A stretch of 64,000 nt of DNA from Aestuariibacter salexigens DSM 15300 (GTDB lineage: Bacteria; Pseudomonadota; Gammaproteobacteria; Enterobacterales; Alteromonadaceae), in contig NZ_AUBH01000006.1 in the NCBI RefSeq assembly GCF_000429145.1, positions 220,446-284,445 on the forward strand, written 5' to 3'. A program made the translations under genes and the position numbers. The notes beneath the pieces were generated by a model. It was not told the origin of the DNA. It was given only the letters and a program-made list of their open reading frames with translations, and searched no databases. Positions 27,177 through 37,263 of the stretch are shown in pieces (the stretch's first letter is position 1; each line of letters starts with the position of its first letter).

Positions 27177-27409
27177 CAGCTGGCCCCTTTGTACCTTGCT
27201 GCATCAATAATTGCCCACAGGTGGAAAATTGCACCTACTGGCCACAAGATAGCAAGAATGACAGTTGCAGTGAGGGCATAGCATACCGCCGGAATGATAA
27301 AAAACATCAGTGCAGCCATTATTCTGCCTTGCACCAGCTGACCTAAGCCTGGAATGAAAAAGCTACAAATCGCTGCTATGACGTTGCCGCCTGAACCTTG
27401 ACCTGCCAT
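27176..27409 (-). CDS. Small TM2-like membrane protein
   Basis: The 77-residue protein has Gly-rich NVIAAICSFFIPGLGQLVQGR followed by two hydrophobic segments (about 30-50 and 52-70). The PGLGQ turn resembles the TM2/YqaE-type small membrane proteins. No function is known. It is first in a two-gene operon with the DUF2959 lipoprotein. Confidence 0.75.
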   Translation of the reverse strand: MAGQGSGGNVIAAICSFFIPGLGQLVQGRIMAALMFFIIPAVCYALTATVILAILWPVGAIFHLWAIIDAARYKGAS

Positions 27410-27493
27410 ATTAATCCTCGTGTTTTCTCAATGACATTTATTCGTAGTTTGCTAAATTAAAATAATTCGATGCATTTAACAAACACTTAATCA

Positions 27494-28465
27494 ATGACCG
27501 CACTGTTCCCGCCTTTATCTATCAATCACAGTGAAATGCTAAACACTGATGATGGTCATAGCCTTTATGTCGAAACATCAGGCAACCCGAACGGCATTCC
27601 TGTGCTGTGCCTGCATGGCGGCCCTGGGGCGGGCATGTCAGATGATTATCGGCGTCTGTTCAACCCTCATCTCTACTTTATCATCGGCATGGACCAGCGC
27701 GGCAGCGGGCGTTCAACACCTTTTGCCAGCCTAGAGAACAACACCACTGCTCATCTGCTGGCTGATATCCGCATGTTACGCAAGCATCTGAATATCGAGC
27801 AGTGGGTATTATTTGGCGGCTCCTGGGGCGCGACTCTGGCATTACTTGCTGCAATCGATGATCCAGTGAGTGTCAAAGCCATGGTATTGCGCGGCATTTT
27901 CCTGGCCCGTGAGCAGGACAGATACTGGTTTTTATCCAAGGAAGGTGGCGCTGCCCAGATATTCACTGAACATTATCAAAAGTTTATCGAACCGGTGGGC
28001 GAGCATGATGACGTACAGGCATTATGCGAAGCGTATTATCAGGCAATGACGTGCAATGATGAGGTGCACAAGATGGCGGCGGTGCGCGCTTGGTGTGGAT
28101 GGGAAGAAAGGATCTCGCGCTTACAACACCCACACGGTGATCCTCTGGAGCACGATAATGTGCACCGGGCGATCAGTCTGGCACTCATGGAGTGCCACTA
28201 CCTGAAACACCATTGTTTCGTCAGTGAAAATGCCATTATCAATCACATCGACAAGATAAAACATATTCCTGGCACCATCATCCAGGGTCGTTACGACATC
28301 GTATGCAAAATGGAAGCGGCCCATACTCTATCTGAGCACTGGCCTAACAGCCGTCTCCTCATAGTACCTGATGCAGGACACAGCGCATCAGAGCCATCCA
28401 TTGCAGAAGCATTGGTTAAAGCGAATGAAGCAATGGCAGCCTTTTTACAGGAGTCGTCCATTTGA
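27494..28465 (+). CDS. pip: Proline iminopeptidase
   Basis: The 323-residue alpha/beta hydrolase (peptidase S33) releases N-terminal proline from peptides. It has the oxyanion-hole [16 protein letters not shown], nucleophile elbow [10 protein letters not shown] (Ser), an Asp in [10 protein letters not shown] and the His in PDAGHSAS, so the catalytic triad is complete. [12 protein letters not shown] is typical of this family. Its stop overlaps the dtd start by 4 bases (TTGA), indicating translational coupling. Confidence 0.95.
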   Translation: MTALFPPLSINHSEMLNTDDGHSLYVETSGNPNGIPVLCLHGGPGAGMSDDYRRLFNPHLYFIIGMDQRGSGRSTPFASLENNTTAHLLADIRMLRKHLNIEQWVLFGGSWGATLALLAAIDDPVSVKAMVLRGIFLAREQDRYWFLSKEGGAAQIFTEHYQKFIEPVGEHDDVQALCEAYYQAMTCNDEVHKMAAVRAWCGWEERISRLQHPHGDPLEHDNVHRAISLALMECHYLKHHCFVSENAIINHIDKIKHIPGTIIQGRYDIVCKMEAAHTLSEHWPNSRLLIVPDAGHSASEPSIAEALVKANEAMAAFLQESSI

Positions 28466-28899
28466 TAGCACTTATTCAACGCGTCCAACAAGCCTCAGTG
28501 ACGGTCAATGATGAAATCATCGGAGAGATTGGCAAAGGTATATTAGTCTTGCTGGGCGTTGAACGTGACGACGACATTAGTAAAACACAGCGCCTATGCG
28601 ACAAGGTACTTAATTACAGAATTTTCAGTGACCAGGACGACAAGATGAATCTCAACGTCAAGCAGGTCAACGGACAAGTACTGGTGGTCTCGCAGTTCAC
28701 ATTAGTCGCTGATACCAGAAAAGGGTCCAGACCAGGGTTTTCCCGCGGCGCATCGCCAGAACTAGGCAAAACCTGCTATGAAAATTTTATCAATCAGGTT
28801 CGACTATCAGGGATAGACTGCGCCACCGGGCAGTTTGGTGCAGATATGAAAGTCGCGCTAATCAATGATGGTCCGGTAACATTTACACTACAGGTATAA
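28462..28899 (+). CDS. dtd: D-aminoacyl-tRNA deacylase
   Basis: The 145-residue enzyme removes D-amino acids (and glycine from tRNA-Ala) from mischarged tRNA. It begins [17 protein letters not shown] and carries the [17 protein letters not shown] motif and the [12 protein letters not shown]-terminus with the Gly-cisPro-type active site. The start codon is TTG, overlapping the stop of pip by 4 bases, and the family's usual length is reached only from this start. Confidence 0.95.
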   Translation: MIALIQRVQQASVTVNDEIIGEIGKGILVLLGVERDDDISKTQRLCDKVLNYRIFSDQDDKMNLNVKQVNGQVLVVSQFTLVADTRKGSRPGFSRGASPELGKTCYENFINQVRLSGIDCATGQFGADMKVALINDGPVTFTLQV

Positions 28900-28975
28900 G
28901 GTGACAGCATCCTTCTTCATGTTATTTCATGTTAATGTGTGATTAACCGGATCCACATAAGCACATCAGGAAAAT

Positions 28976-29875
28976 ATGTTCAGAGTCCACACTCCACAGA
29001 CCGACCAGGAATTGGAAAGTTATTTCCAGTTTCGCTGGGAGATGTTGCGTAAGCCCTGGAATTATCCTCCAGGCTCAGAGAAGGATGAATATGAGACGGT
29101 CAGTGAACATCGCACTATCATAGACTCCAAAGGCACAGTGCTAGCCTGTGGTCGCGTACACCTGAATACCTCGGAAGAGGCACAAATCAGGCATATTGCC
29201 GTACATCCCGATCAACAGGGCAAAGGCTTGGGCAAAATGATCGTTAATGCTCTGGAGGCTGTCGCTCGCGAGCAGGGTGCTGTGCGGACAGTGACCAACA
29301 GTCGTGAATTGTCCATTCCGTTCTTTCAGTCCTGTGGGTATGAAATTGAAAAGCAGGCGCCCAATGAACTGGGTGAGTTAAAACGTCAGCAAATGGTCAA
29401 GCAGTTACAGTCGTCATCAGACTTGATGTTACATGCTGATTGGTGCGAGGAGCTACAGAATACCTGGTATGACACCATCCCTATTTCGGAGCAGATGGGT
29501 ATTAAGCTGCATCAGTACTCGGGTAAAACGCTGGAAACTCGTGCATCGTTGAATAAAAACATTAACCTGCATGGCAGCATGTTTGCCGGCAGTATTTTTT
29601 CACTGGCAACACTGACCGGCTGGGGCATGATATATCTGCAACTGAGAGATAAAAGCTTACAAGGTGAGATAGTTCTGGGAGATGGTGATATTCACTATCA
29701 CAAACCTATCACACTGCAACCAAGAGCCCTTTGCCACATAGAATCGATTGATGCGAAGTACGAACATTTAAAAAAGGGTAAGAAATGTCGGATTTCGCTA
29801 CGCGTGGAAATTCTGGATGGTGATACACCAGTTGCTGAGTTTGCCGGTGTATATTGGGTATTACCACCAAAATAA
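28976..29875 (+). CDS. Bifunctional GNAT acetyltransferase / YiiD-type thioesterase
   Basis: The 299-residue protein fuses an N-terminal GNAT domain (residues about 1-145; IRHIAVHPDQQGKGLGKMIV is the acetyl-CoA site) to a C-terminal hot-dog-fold YiiD_C thioesterase domain (about 155-298; NINLHGSMFAGSIFSLATLTGW). The same fusion occurs in E. coli YiiD (FabY), for which a role in initiating fatty-acid synthesis by malonyl-ACP decarboxylation has been proposed. The molecular reaction here is not certain. Confidence 0.88.
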   Translation: MFRVHTPQTDQELESYFQFRWEMLRKPWNYPPGSEKDEYETVSEHRTIIDSKGTVLACGRVHLNTSEEAQIRHIAVHPDQQGKGLGKMIVNALEAVAREQGAVRTVTNSRELSIPFFQSCGYEIEKQAPNELGELKRQQMVKQLQSSSDLMLHADWCEELQNTWYDTIPISEQMGIKLHQYSGKTLETRASLNKNINLHGSMFAGSIFSLATLTGWGMIYLQLRDKSLQGEIVLGDGDIHYHKPITLQPRALCHIESIDAKYEHLKKGKKCRISLRVEILDGDTPVAEFAGVYWVLPPK

Positions 29876-29887
29876 ACTAGCAGATAT

Positions 29888-29913
29888 AAAAAAAGCACCT
29901 TTCGGTGCTTTTT
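29888..29913. terminator. Bidirectional terminator between GNAT-thioesterase and rpoH
   Basis: AAAAAGCACC and GGTGCTTTTT pair around a short TTTC loop, with A-tract on one side and T-tract on the other, so it can serve both convergent genes. Confidence 0.92.
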
Positions 29914-29928
29914 CAAAACCGCAATATG

Positions 29929-30780
29929 TTATGCCATCGCAGCCTGAAGCTTTTTCATTGCATTCTTCTCGATTTGACGCACCCTCTCGGCAGACACCTG
30001 GTACATATCGGCAAGATCCTGCAGCGTAGTTTTATCTTCCGCCAACCAGCGCGTTTCAATAATGTGCTGGCTGCGTTCATCAAGTGTTTTGATTGCGGAA
30101 TATAAACGCTGTGTGGCGTTCTTTTCCCAGTCAGTGTTGATAACATCAGTTTCTACGTCGGCGCTTTTATCTTCAAGATACTGCACCGGTGCAAAGTTAC
30201 CGTTTTCATCGTCATCAGCAGACAAATCAAATGCCTGATCCTGACTGCTCATGCGTGCTTCCATTTGCAGCACTTCTTTCGTACTCACACCCAATTCGTC
30301 TGCGACGGTTTGCACTTCTTCGTGAGTGAACCAGCCAAGGCGCTTTTTCGCTTTACGCAAGTTGAAGAACAATTTGCGCTGTGCCTTAGTGGTCGCCACT
30401 TTAACAATACGCCAGTTGCGCAATACAAACTCGTGAATTTCCGCTTTTATCCAGTGTACAGCGAACGATACCAGACGTACGCCCACCGTTGGGTCGAAAC
30501 GCTTAACCGCCTTCATCAGTCCGATATTACCTTCCTGAATCAAATCTGCCTGAGGCAGGCCGTATCCTGAATATGATTTCGCAATGTGGACTACGAAGCG
30601 CAGATGCGACATAACCAACTTACGCGCCGCTTCCAAATCGTCGTCGCGTTGTAATTTTTCAGCCAGAGAGCGTTCTTCTTCCGCGCTCAGCATATCAATT
30701 GAGCTGACAGCCTGAATATAGCTCTCTATGCTCCCGCTGTGGGGAACAGACAATGCCATTGTTTGCATTTTATCGGCCAT
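29929..30780 (-). CDS. rpoH: RNA polymerase sigma-32 factor RpoH
   Basis: The 283-residue heat-shock sigma factor (E. coli: 284) has region 2 ([38 protein letters not shown] in segments), the RpoH box [15 protein letters not shown], and a region 4 helix-turn-helix ([20 protein letters not shown]). It directs polymerase to CTTGAAA-CCCCAT promoters such as that of hslVU in this window. The frame extends 15 codons upstream, but [16 protein letters not shown] with GAGGTG before it is the right start. A sigma-32-like promoter of its own lies upstream. Confidence 0.97.
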   Translation of the reverse strand: MADKMQTMALSVPHSGSIESYIQAVSSIDMLSAEEERSLAEKLQRDDDLEAARKLVMSHLRFVVHIAKSYSGYGLPQADLIQEGNIGLMKAVKRFDPTVGVRLVSFAVHWIKAEIHEFVLRNWRIVKVATTKAQRKLFFNLRKAKKRLGWFTHEEVQTVADELGVSTKEVLQMEARMSSQDQAFDLSADDDENGNFAPVQYLEDKSADVETDVINTDWEKNATQRLYSAIKTLDERSQHIIETRWLAEDKTTLQDLADMYQVSAERVRQIEKNAMKKLQAAMA

Positions 30781-30949
30781 AATCACCTCATGTATTTCTA
30801 GGGCTGCTAATGCTATCAGAGCCATTTCAAGCTCGCCACTGATTTATCTCGATTGACGTCTTCGTCAAAACCGATAAGCAACCTGCCGGTTTTATTTCTA
30901 CGCTTAGTAGACCCTATCAAGGTCGAAAAAGTTGCATTCCAACGGGAGG

Positions 30950-30977
30950 ATATGGGGTCTTTTTGCGTCATATCAAC
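30950..30977 (-). promoter_or_regulatory. Candidate sigma-32 promoter for rpoH
   Basis: On the minus strand GTTGATA (30977-30971), 13 bases and CCCCATAT (30957-30950). The -10 is a full match and the -35 differs at two positions from CTTGAAA. It is 170 bases before the rpoH start and suggests autoregulation; untested. Confidence 0.5.
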
Positions 30978-31075
30978 ATTAAACGTTTTGTCGGCGTTGC
31001 ATTATGTTTAAACTGTAAGCGGATGTTGCACTTTTGTTGCCACGGACAGCGCATAGTTGAGTGGAGAGTTTTCAG

Positions 31076-32302
31076 ATGTACGCCTATGTAGCACGCCAGC
31101 CTATTTGTGACAGCGACAAGAACGTTGTTGCCTATGAACTGTTGTTCCGTGATGGTATGAAAAATTGCTATCCGGATATTCCACCCGATGAGGCAACGTC
31201 TAAGATCCTCACTGCCAGTCATCTTGGCCTTGGTGTCGAAGAAATTACCTGTGGCAAACAGGCGTATATTAACTTTCATCAAGACACTTTGCTGTACCGA
31301 TTCCCCACATCGTTAGATCCAATGAATGTGGTTATTGAAGTGGTCGAAACCGTCGAAACCACAAGTGAACTGCTGCAGGCCTGCAAGCATGTTCGTCAAT
31401 TGGGCTATACATTGGCCCTGGATGATTACGATTTTGATGCCAAATGGGACCCATATCTGGAGTTTGTGCAAATCGTAAAAGTGGATATAGAAGAATGCGA
31501 TGCTGACAAAATGCTAAAGGGCATCGATGCCCTTAAAGCGCGTAAAATCAAACTCATCGCAGAGCGGGTGGAAACGGAAAAACAGTTTAATCACTATGTG
31601 GAGCTGGGGTTTGATTACTTTCAGGGATATTTTCTAGCCCGTCCGCAGGTGTTGAAACATAAGAATATCTCTTCTTCCAAGCTATCCATGTTGGAACTGG
31701 TCGGTGTTTCTTCCTCTATCGATTTTGACTTCGACAAAGTTAACTCGATTATCGAACGAGATGTAGCCCTGTCCTACCTGCTACTGCGCTTTATTAACAA
31801 CCCGCTATTTAGTAAGCGGCATCGTATAGATTCGCTTCGCCATGCACTGAATTATCTGGGTGAACTGGAAGTGAAAAAGTTTATCGCGCTGCTGGCGTTA
31901 GCGAATATGGGCGACGACAAGCCTGTGGAACTGTTGCATTTATCTCTTGTAAGGGCCAAATTCTGCGAACTCATTTCGGTAGCGCGCAAAGACTCAATGG
32001 ATCCCCCAAAGGGGTTTTTACTAGGCCTGTTTTCACTGCTTGATGTCCTGCTTGATCAGCCAATGCAGGACCTGGTTGAAAAGGTGCCCTTAACTGACGA
32101 TGTTAAAAAGGCGTTACGAGGGGAATCGGGTACATTGCGAGATTACCTGTTGATGGTTCGCGCTTTTGAAACAGGTAACTGGCCAACCATCAGTAAAGCA
32201 GCCAAAAAATATGGTTTGCAGCAGGTCGCGCTGCAAGGCTTTTATAATGAAGCAATAAAGTGGGGCAATGCGATGCGGAATATTGCTGCAAAGCAGCACT
32301 GA
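31076..32302 (+). CDS. EAL-HDOD signalling protein (copy 1)
   Basis: This 408-residue cytoplasmic protein has an N-terminal EAL-like domain (about 1-200) and a C-terminal HDOD domain (about 205-390). The EAL signature is degenerate: VAYELLFRDG has ELL, and LALDDYDFDA replaces DDFG, although QGYF is kept. HDOD is an HD-related domain lacking metal ligands and used for signal integration. Such YuxH-like proteins usually have lost phosphodiesterase activity. It is the first of two tandem paralogues set between rpoH and ftsX. ATG at 31076 (MYAYVARQP) is preferred, as in the second copy. Confidence 0.92.
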   Translation: MYAYVARQPICDSDKNVVAYELLFRDGMKNCYPDIPPDEATSKILTASHLGLGVEEITCGKQAYINFHQDTLLYRFPTSLDPMNVVIEVVETVETTSELLQACKHVRQLGYTLALDDYDFDAKWDPYLEFVQIVKVDIEECDADKMLKGIDALKARKIKLIAERVETEKQFNHYVELGFDYFQGYFLARPQVLKHKNISSSKLSMLELVGVSSSIDFDFDKVNSIIERDVALSYLLLRFINNPLFSKRHRIDSLRHALNYLGELEVKKFIALLALANMGDDKPVELLHLSLVRAKFCELISVARKDSMDPPKGFLLGLFSLLDVLLDQPMQDLVEKVPLTDDVKKALRGESGTLRDYLLMVRAFETGNWPTISKAAKKYGLQQVALQGFYNEAIKWGNAMRNIAAKQH

Positions 32303-32412
32303 GTAGATCTATTTAGCGATATTGTGTAAAAATACTGACTTAATACGGAAATTGATATTCACGGTCGACATAATATGAGACGCTGGCGGAATATTATTAC
32401 TCAGGTGTAAAC

Positions 32413-33651
32413 ATGTTTGCTTTTATAGCGAGACAACCCATTCTTGATCGCGAAAAGGACGTATTCGCATATGAGTTGTTGTTTCGTGATGGCAAAGGCG
32501 GGACATATCCAAAAGAAGATCCGGCCAAAGCCGATCTCATCGCCAAGCATTATCATACCCTTGGGTTGAATGACATTGCCTGTGATAAAACCTCGTTTAT
32601 CAACTTCAGCTCAGATACCTTACTGGAACGTTTCCCTACCTCGTTAGATCCCGAAACGGTCGTCATCGAAATTGATGAGGACCCCTCCAATAACCATACG
32701 TTGATCTCGGCATGTAGACACATCAAAGACATGGGCTACAAACTGGCATTAGACGACCCGGGGCTGTTGAGTGGCAAATCCAGCTTATTGCCAATCATCG
32801 ATGTGGTGAAGGTCGATATCGTTAAAAGTAATTACGATATTATCGAGCAAAACTTACCTCGTTTTCTGGATGCGGACGTAACATTAGTGGCTGAGCACGT
32901 TGACAGCCAGCGTGACTTCTCGATCTGTCGTGAGCTTGGGTTCAACTACTTTCAGGGATACTTCTTTGCTAAACCTGAAAACCTCAAACCAGTTGCACCT
33001 CTGCCTGCTTCCAAAATGACACTGGTACAGCTGATTGGCGAGAGTTCAAGCTCTGAGTTCAGCATTGACAAAGTTAACGATATTATTTCAAGAGACGCAG
33101 CGCTGTCTTATATGCTGCTGAAATTCATCAATAACCCAACGATAAACAAGCGTTACAAAATCAATTCATTACGTCACGCGCTGACGTACATGGGTGAAGT
33201 TGAGATCAAGAAATTTGTTGCTCTGCTAGCCTTGGCAAACCTTGGTGATGATAAGCCCATGGAACTGCTGCATATGTCACTGGTAAGAGCCCATTTTTGC
33301 GACCTGGTCGCCAAAGAGAAAGGCATTGGCAGCAACCCGCCGACAGGATTTTTAGTGGGTCTGTTCTCATTACTTGATGCCCTGTTGGATCAAAAAATGG
33401 AACAGGTATTGTCGCAAATCCCGCTAGTCGAAGAAGTGAGCGATGCGCTACTAGGTAAAAAGAGTGAGCTGTCCATGTATCTGGCGCTGGTAAAAGCGTT
33501 CGAAAGCGCGACCTGGCTAAACGTCATTCGTCTTGCCGAGGCGCTGAACATCGACCAGAAGCGACTGCACAGTTTATTCAACGAAGCGATTGTATGGGGC
33601 AACAGCGTCAGACAATCTATCTCACCGCACTACCCCGCAGCCGTGCCATAA
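32413..33651 (+). CDS. EAL-HDOD signalling protein (copy 2)
   Basis: The 412-residue paralogue of the preceding gene shares architecture and most motifs (FAFIARQPILDRE, YELLFRDGKGG, YFQGYFFAKPE, MGEVEIKKFVALLALANLGDD). DDPGLLS stands in place of DDFGTG, so the EAL domain is again probably inactive. HDOD covers about residues 210-395. The 110-base gap to copy 1 has room for its own promoter. The two copies are similar over their full length, indicating tandem duplication followed by divergence. Confidence 0.92.
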   Translation: MFAFIARQPILDREKDVFAYELLFRDGKGGTYPKEDPAKADLIAKHYHTLGLNDIACDKTSFINFSSDTLLERFPTSLDPETVVIEIDEDPSNNHTLISACRHIKDMGYKLALDDPGLLSGKSSLLPIIDVVKVDIVKSNYDIIEQNLPRFLDADVTLVAEHVDSQRDFSICRELGFNYFQGYFFAKPENLKPVAPLPASKMTLVQLIGESSSSEFSIDKVNDIISRDAALSYMLLKFINNPTINKRYKINSLRHALTYMGEVEIKKFVALLALANLGDDKPMELLHMSLVRAHFCDLVAKEKGIGSNPPTGFLVGLFSLLDALLDQKMEQVLSQIPLVEEVSDALLGKKSELSMYLALVKAFESATWLNVIRLAEALNIDQKRLHSLFNEAIVWGNSVRQSISPHYPAAVP

Positions 33652-33669
33652 CTTTTGCTTATCAGACTA

Positions 33670-34650
33670 TTATTGCGGCTCTATCTCTTTCACATGTCGA
33701 TGTACAGAGATCATGGAGCCTGCAAGCCCAAGTAACACCGATAATCCCAACATGATCAGCAAGGCGGCGGCGTCCAGGCCGGTAATGTCAAACTGCTTCT
33801 GATACTGTGAGGCAAACGCCTGAATACTGCTATCCATCCACCATAGCAGTATCAGTACAACAAACCATGCCATCAACCCTCCCAGTAACCCATACCAGAA
33901 ACCGGTATACAAGAATGGCCGGTGAATAAAACTGTCGGTAGCACCAACCAGCTTCATCACCAAAATTTCATCTCGCTTATTAAGAATGTTAAGTCTTATA
34001 GTATTGCCAATGATCAGCACCACGGCAAAGAACAGCAGAGAAGCAATGATGGCTACCAGTTCACGAGCAATGTTGAGCAGACTGTAAACGCGTTCCAGCC
34101 ACTCTATATCCAGTTTGCCGATATCCACTTCACGCTCTTTGAGGAGTTTATCCAGCAGCAGCTGCGCAGCAAGCGGGCTGGTATGCTTGCTGGTGGGCGT
34201 GATAAGCACAACGTCAGGTAATGGATTACTATCCAGATAGGATAATGCATCGCCAAAGCCTGATAGCTGTTTAAATTCATCCAGAGCCTGCTCCGCCGAA
34301 ACATAAACGACCGTATCAATCTCCGACCACAACGATAAGCGGGTGACCAGACTATTGGCATCTGCGGCCGTTACGTCATCGCGTAAAAATAATGAGATTT
34401 CTGACGCCTGCTCCCACCCTGCACTCACCGCTTCGGTATTTTTAACTAGAATGTACAAGGTGCTGGGCAGGGTAATACTCAAACCTAATACACCGATAGT
34501 CATCAGGCTGGCTGCAGGCTGACGCCACAACTCACCAAGACTGGCCAGTGCCTGACGTAAGTGGGAAATGAAAAACATTTGCAGGCGTTGAAACACGCCG
34601 ATTCGGCTGCTCTGCGCCCCTTGGTCTCTGCCTTTAAACAGGATACTCAA
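33670..34650 (-). CDS. ftsX: Cell division protein FtsX
   Basis: This inner-membrane partner of FtsE has four transmembrane helices: one near the start (SLMTIGVLGLSITLPSTLYIL) and three at the C-terminus. A periplasmic domain lies between, which in E. coli binds EnvC and so triggers amidases. TTG at 34650 is proposed as start, giving 326 residues: it overlaps the ftsE stop (TTGA) and is preceded by AGGAG 8 bases away. A GTG at 34683 is in frame but lies further inside ftsE. It is separated from rpoH by the two EAL-HDOD genes, unlike E. coli. Confidence 0.93.
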   Translation of the reverse strand: MSILFKGRDQGAQSSRIGVFQRLQMFFISHLRQALASLGELWRQPAASLMTIGVLGLSITLPSTLYILVKNTEAVSAGWEQASEISLFLRDDVTAADANSLVTRLSLWSEIDTVVYVSAEQALDEFKQLSGFGDALSYLDSNPLPDVVLITPTSKHTSPLAAQLLLDKLLKEREVDIGKLDIEWLERVYSLLNIARELVAIIASLLFFAVVLIIGNTIRLNILNKRDEILVMKLVGATDSFIHRPFLYTGFWYGLLGGLMAWFVVLILLWWMDSSIQAFASQYQKQFDITGLDAAALLIMLGLSVLLGLAGSMISVHRHVKEIEPQ

Positions 34651-35351
34651 AATACCGGCTCCTGTGCTGAATCCTGCTGCCACTCATCAGCCAATCCGTC
34701 AGTGATCATCTGACCGTCTTTGAGCGTAAGTGTGCGATAACGCATCCGCGCGATCAGGCCCAGGTCGTGAGTCGCAATAAACACCGATACGCCCGCTCGA
34801 TTGAAGTCCTCAAACAGGCGGATGATTTCCATCGACAGTTTCGGGTCAAGGTTACCCGTCGGCTCGTCAGCCAGCAACAATGGCGGTTTATTTACTACAG
34901 CTCGCGCAATACCCACCCGCTGCTGCTCTCCACCCGATAACGTAATGGGCAAATTATTGACCTTATCGCTTAAGCCCACCATTTCTAATGCGGCATGCAC
35001 GCGCTTTGAGGTTTCGCGCCTTGAGTAACCTTCAATGACCAAAGGTAACGCGACATTATCAAAAACCGTACGATCCATAAGCAGTTGATGAGACTGGAAG
35101 ATCATCCCGATATCACGGCGAATAAAGGCAATCTGACGCCGTGTAATCGTATTCAAGTCATGACCATTGATAAGCACACGCCCAACCGTAGGTCTCTCCA
35201 TGATGCTGATAAGCTTGAGAAGCGTACTCTTACCCGCACCAGAGTGGCCTGTCAGAAACGCCATTTCTCCTGGCTCAATATGAAAACTCACTTTGCGCAG
35301 GGCTTGCTGGCCTCCGGGGTACGTTTTACTGACTTCCTCAAACTTGATCAC
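34647..35351 (-). CDS. ftsE: Cell division ATP-binding protein FtsE
   Basis: The 234-residue ABC ATPase has Walker [11 protein letters not shown]-loop MIFQSHQLL, signature LSGGEQQR, Walker [13 protein letters not shown] and the H-loop ATHD. It pairs with FtsX to activate periplasmic cell-wall amidases at division. The start codon is GTG and overlaps the ftsY stop by 4 bases (GTGA). The 3' end overlaps ftsX, so ftsY-ftsE-ftsX form one operon. Confidence 0.97.
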   Translation of the reverse strand: MIKFEEVSKTYPGGQQALRKVSFHIEPGEMAFLTGHSGAGKSTLLKLISIMERPTVGRVLINGHDLNTITRRQIAFIRRDIGMIFQSHQLLMDRTVFDNVALPLVIEGYSRRETSKRVHAALEMVGLSDKVNNLPITLSGGEQQRVGIARAVVNKPPLLLADEPTGNLDPKLSMEIIRLFEDFNRAGVSVFIATHDLGLIARMRYRTLTLKDGQMITDGLADEWQQDSAQEPVF

Positions 35352-36547
35352 ATCTGGTTTTCCTGCCGCTGGCTGCCAAATAAGGCGTCAACAAATTCCT
35401 CACTGTTAAACGCGCGAAGGTCGTCAATCCCCTCTCCAACACCAATATAGCGGATTGGAATACCGAATTGATCAGCCAACGCAAATATCACACCGCCTTT
35501 CGCTGTGCCGTCCAGCTTTGTCAATGTTATGCCTGTGAGGCCGACGGCCTGAGTAAACAACCTGGTTTGGCTAACGGCATTTTGTCCTGTACCCGCATCT
35601 AATGTCAGCATGACTTCGTGAGGAGCATTCGGGTTAAGCTTTTTCATTACCCTCACGACCTTTTTAAGCTCTTCCATCAGGTGCTCTTTATTCTGTAATC
35701 GGCCCGCTGTATCGGCAATCAGCACATCGACACCGCGCGCTTGAGCCGACTGTAAAGCATCGAAAATGACGGATGCGCTGTCGGAGCCGGTTTGCTGTGC
35801 TACGACCGGTATATTGTTACGTTCCCCCCACACTTGCAGCTGCTCTACTGCGGCGGCACGGAACGTATCTCCCGCGGCTAACATGACCTTTTTGCCCTGT
35901 GCCTGAAACTGCTTCGCCAGTTTGCCAATAGTGGTGGTTTTGCCAACACCGTTGACTCCAACCATTAAAATCACAAAAGGGCCGTCTGAATTGTTGATTT
36001 CAAGTGGCGCACTCACGTCACTGAGAATGTCGGCCATTTGTTGTTTGAGCATGTTATACAGTGCTTCACCATCTTTCAGTTGGGACAGTTTGGCCGAATC
36101 GGTCAGTTTTGAGATGATTTTGTTGGTAGTGTCCATACCCACATCAGCAACCAGCAGTTGGGTTTCCAATTCTTCATAGAGATCGTCATCGATGGTCTTG
36201 CCTTTGAACAGACTGACAAACCCTGTACCAATATTTTCACGGGTACGGGACAAGCCAGCTTTAAGACGAGAAAAGAAACTGGACTTTTTATCGCTCTGCT
36301 CATCTTGCTCGTTTTGTAGCTGAGTGGTGGCCTCATCGGTCGGCACATCATCGATACCTGCTGACTCAGGTTCAGGCTCCAGAGGCTCATGTGCGACCAC
36401 ATTCTCTTCAACAGACACCTGCTGAGGGGCAGGAACCGCGTCCTGTTCAACGGGCGTATCGGTAGATTCACTATGGGGCTGTTGGTCGTTTGATAATGCG
36501 TCTTGGTCTTGCTTATCTTTTTTAAACCAGTCAAAAAACTTCGACAT
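35348..36547 (-). CDS. ftsY: Signal recognition particle receptor FtsY
   Basis: The 399-residue SRP-type GTPase has an acidic, Gln/Glu-rich N-terminal A domain (about 1-95), typical of gammaproteobacterial FtsY and used for membrane association. The NG domain follows, with G1 GVNGVGKTTTIGKLA, DTAGRLQN, TLDAGTGQNA and TKLDGTAKGG. It docks ribosome-SRP complexes at the Sec translocon. It starts the ftsYEX operon and is divergent from rsmD, as in E. coli. Confidence 0.97.
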   Translation of the reverse strand: MSKFFDWFKKDKQDQDALSNDQQPHSESTDTPVEQDAVPAPQQVSVEENVVAHEPLEPEPESAGIDDVPTDEATTQLQNEQDEQSDKKSSFFSRLKAGLSRTRENIGTGFVSLFKGKTIDDDLYEELETQLLVADVGMDTTNKIISKLTDSAKLSQLKDGEALYNMLKQQMADILSDVSAPLEINNSDGPFVILMVGVNGVGKTTTIGKLAKQFQAQGKKVMLAAGDTFRAAAVEQLQVWGERNNIPVVAQQTGSDSASVIFDALQSAQARGVDVLIADTAGRLQNKEHLMEELKKVVRVMKKLNPNAPHEVMLTLDAGTGQNAVSQTRLFTQAVGLTGITLTKLDGTAKGGVIFALADQFGIPIRYIGVGEGIDDLRAFNSEEFVDALFGSQRQENQM

Positions 36548-36663
36548 TCGTCAAACAATTCCTTAAGAAAACATGCAGTTGATCGGATACACTACGCGAC
36601 ATTCACTTGCTTTGTCGCACATTTCGATAAGATTACGCGACAATCATAACATCTCTTGAAAGC

Positions 36664-37263
36664 ATGAAGCGAGGCACAAAAAAACCAACCGGCGCCAGCG
36701 GGTCATTCCGGATCATAAGCGGTCAATGGCGAGGCCGAAAATTACCTGTTGCCGACTTGCCGGGGTTGCGGCCAACCACTGACCGGACGCGCGAAACCTT
36801 GTTTAACTGGTTAATGCAAGATGTGAGAGGGGCACGCTGTCTTGACCTATTCGCCGGCGCAGGCAGCCTGGGCTTTGAGTGTTTATCTCGAGGGGCTCAG
36901 CATGTGACCTTTGTCGACACTAATCGTGTTGCCTGTGCGCAGCTGCATGACAATCTAAAAACTTTACGAGTAGATAAACAATTCGCCACAGTTATTGAGG
37001 GTGATGCGCTGTCGCAACTAAACACTATGCAAGACAGCGTTGATCTGGTTTTTATTGACCCGCCTTTTCATCAGCAACTTTGTCAGCCTTGCATTGAGCA
37101 GCTTGCACAATCTTCTATTCTCGCACCCGAAGCCCTGGTCTACGTTGAACATGAGGCGCAGCTCAATTCACTCGCCACTCCAGCGCATTGGCATTTGCTC
37201 AAGCAAAAGCGTACGCAACAGGTGAGCTATCAACTTTATCTGGTGAACCGAAATGACACATAA
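36664..37263 (+). CDS. rsmD: 16S rRNA (guanine-966-N2)-methyltransferase RsmD
   Basis: The 199-residue SAM-dependent enzyme contains RIISGQWRGRKLPV, RPTTDRTRETLFNWL, the SAM loop DLFAGAGSLGFE and the catalytic VFIDPPF. It methylates G966 of 16S rRNA in assembled 30S subunits. The stop overlaps the dgkA start by 11 bases. It is divergent from ftsY, the conserved order. Confidence 0.96.
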   Translation: MKRGTKKPTGASGSFRIISGQWRGRKLPVADLPGLRPTTDRTRETLFNWLMQDVRGARCLDLFAGAGSLGFECLSRGAQHVTFVDTNRVACAQLHDNLKTLRVDKQFATVIEGDALSQLNTMQDSVDLVFIDPPFHQQLCQPCIEQLAQSSILAPEALVYVEHEAQLNSLATPAHWHLLKQKRTQQVSYQLYLVNRNDT

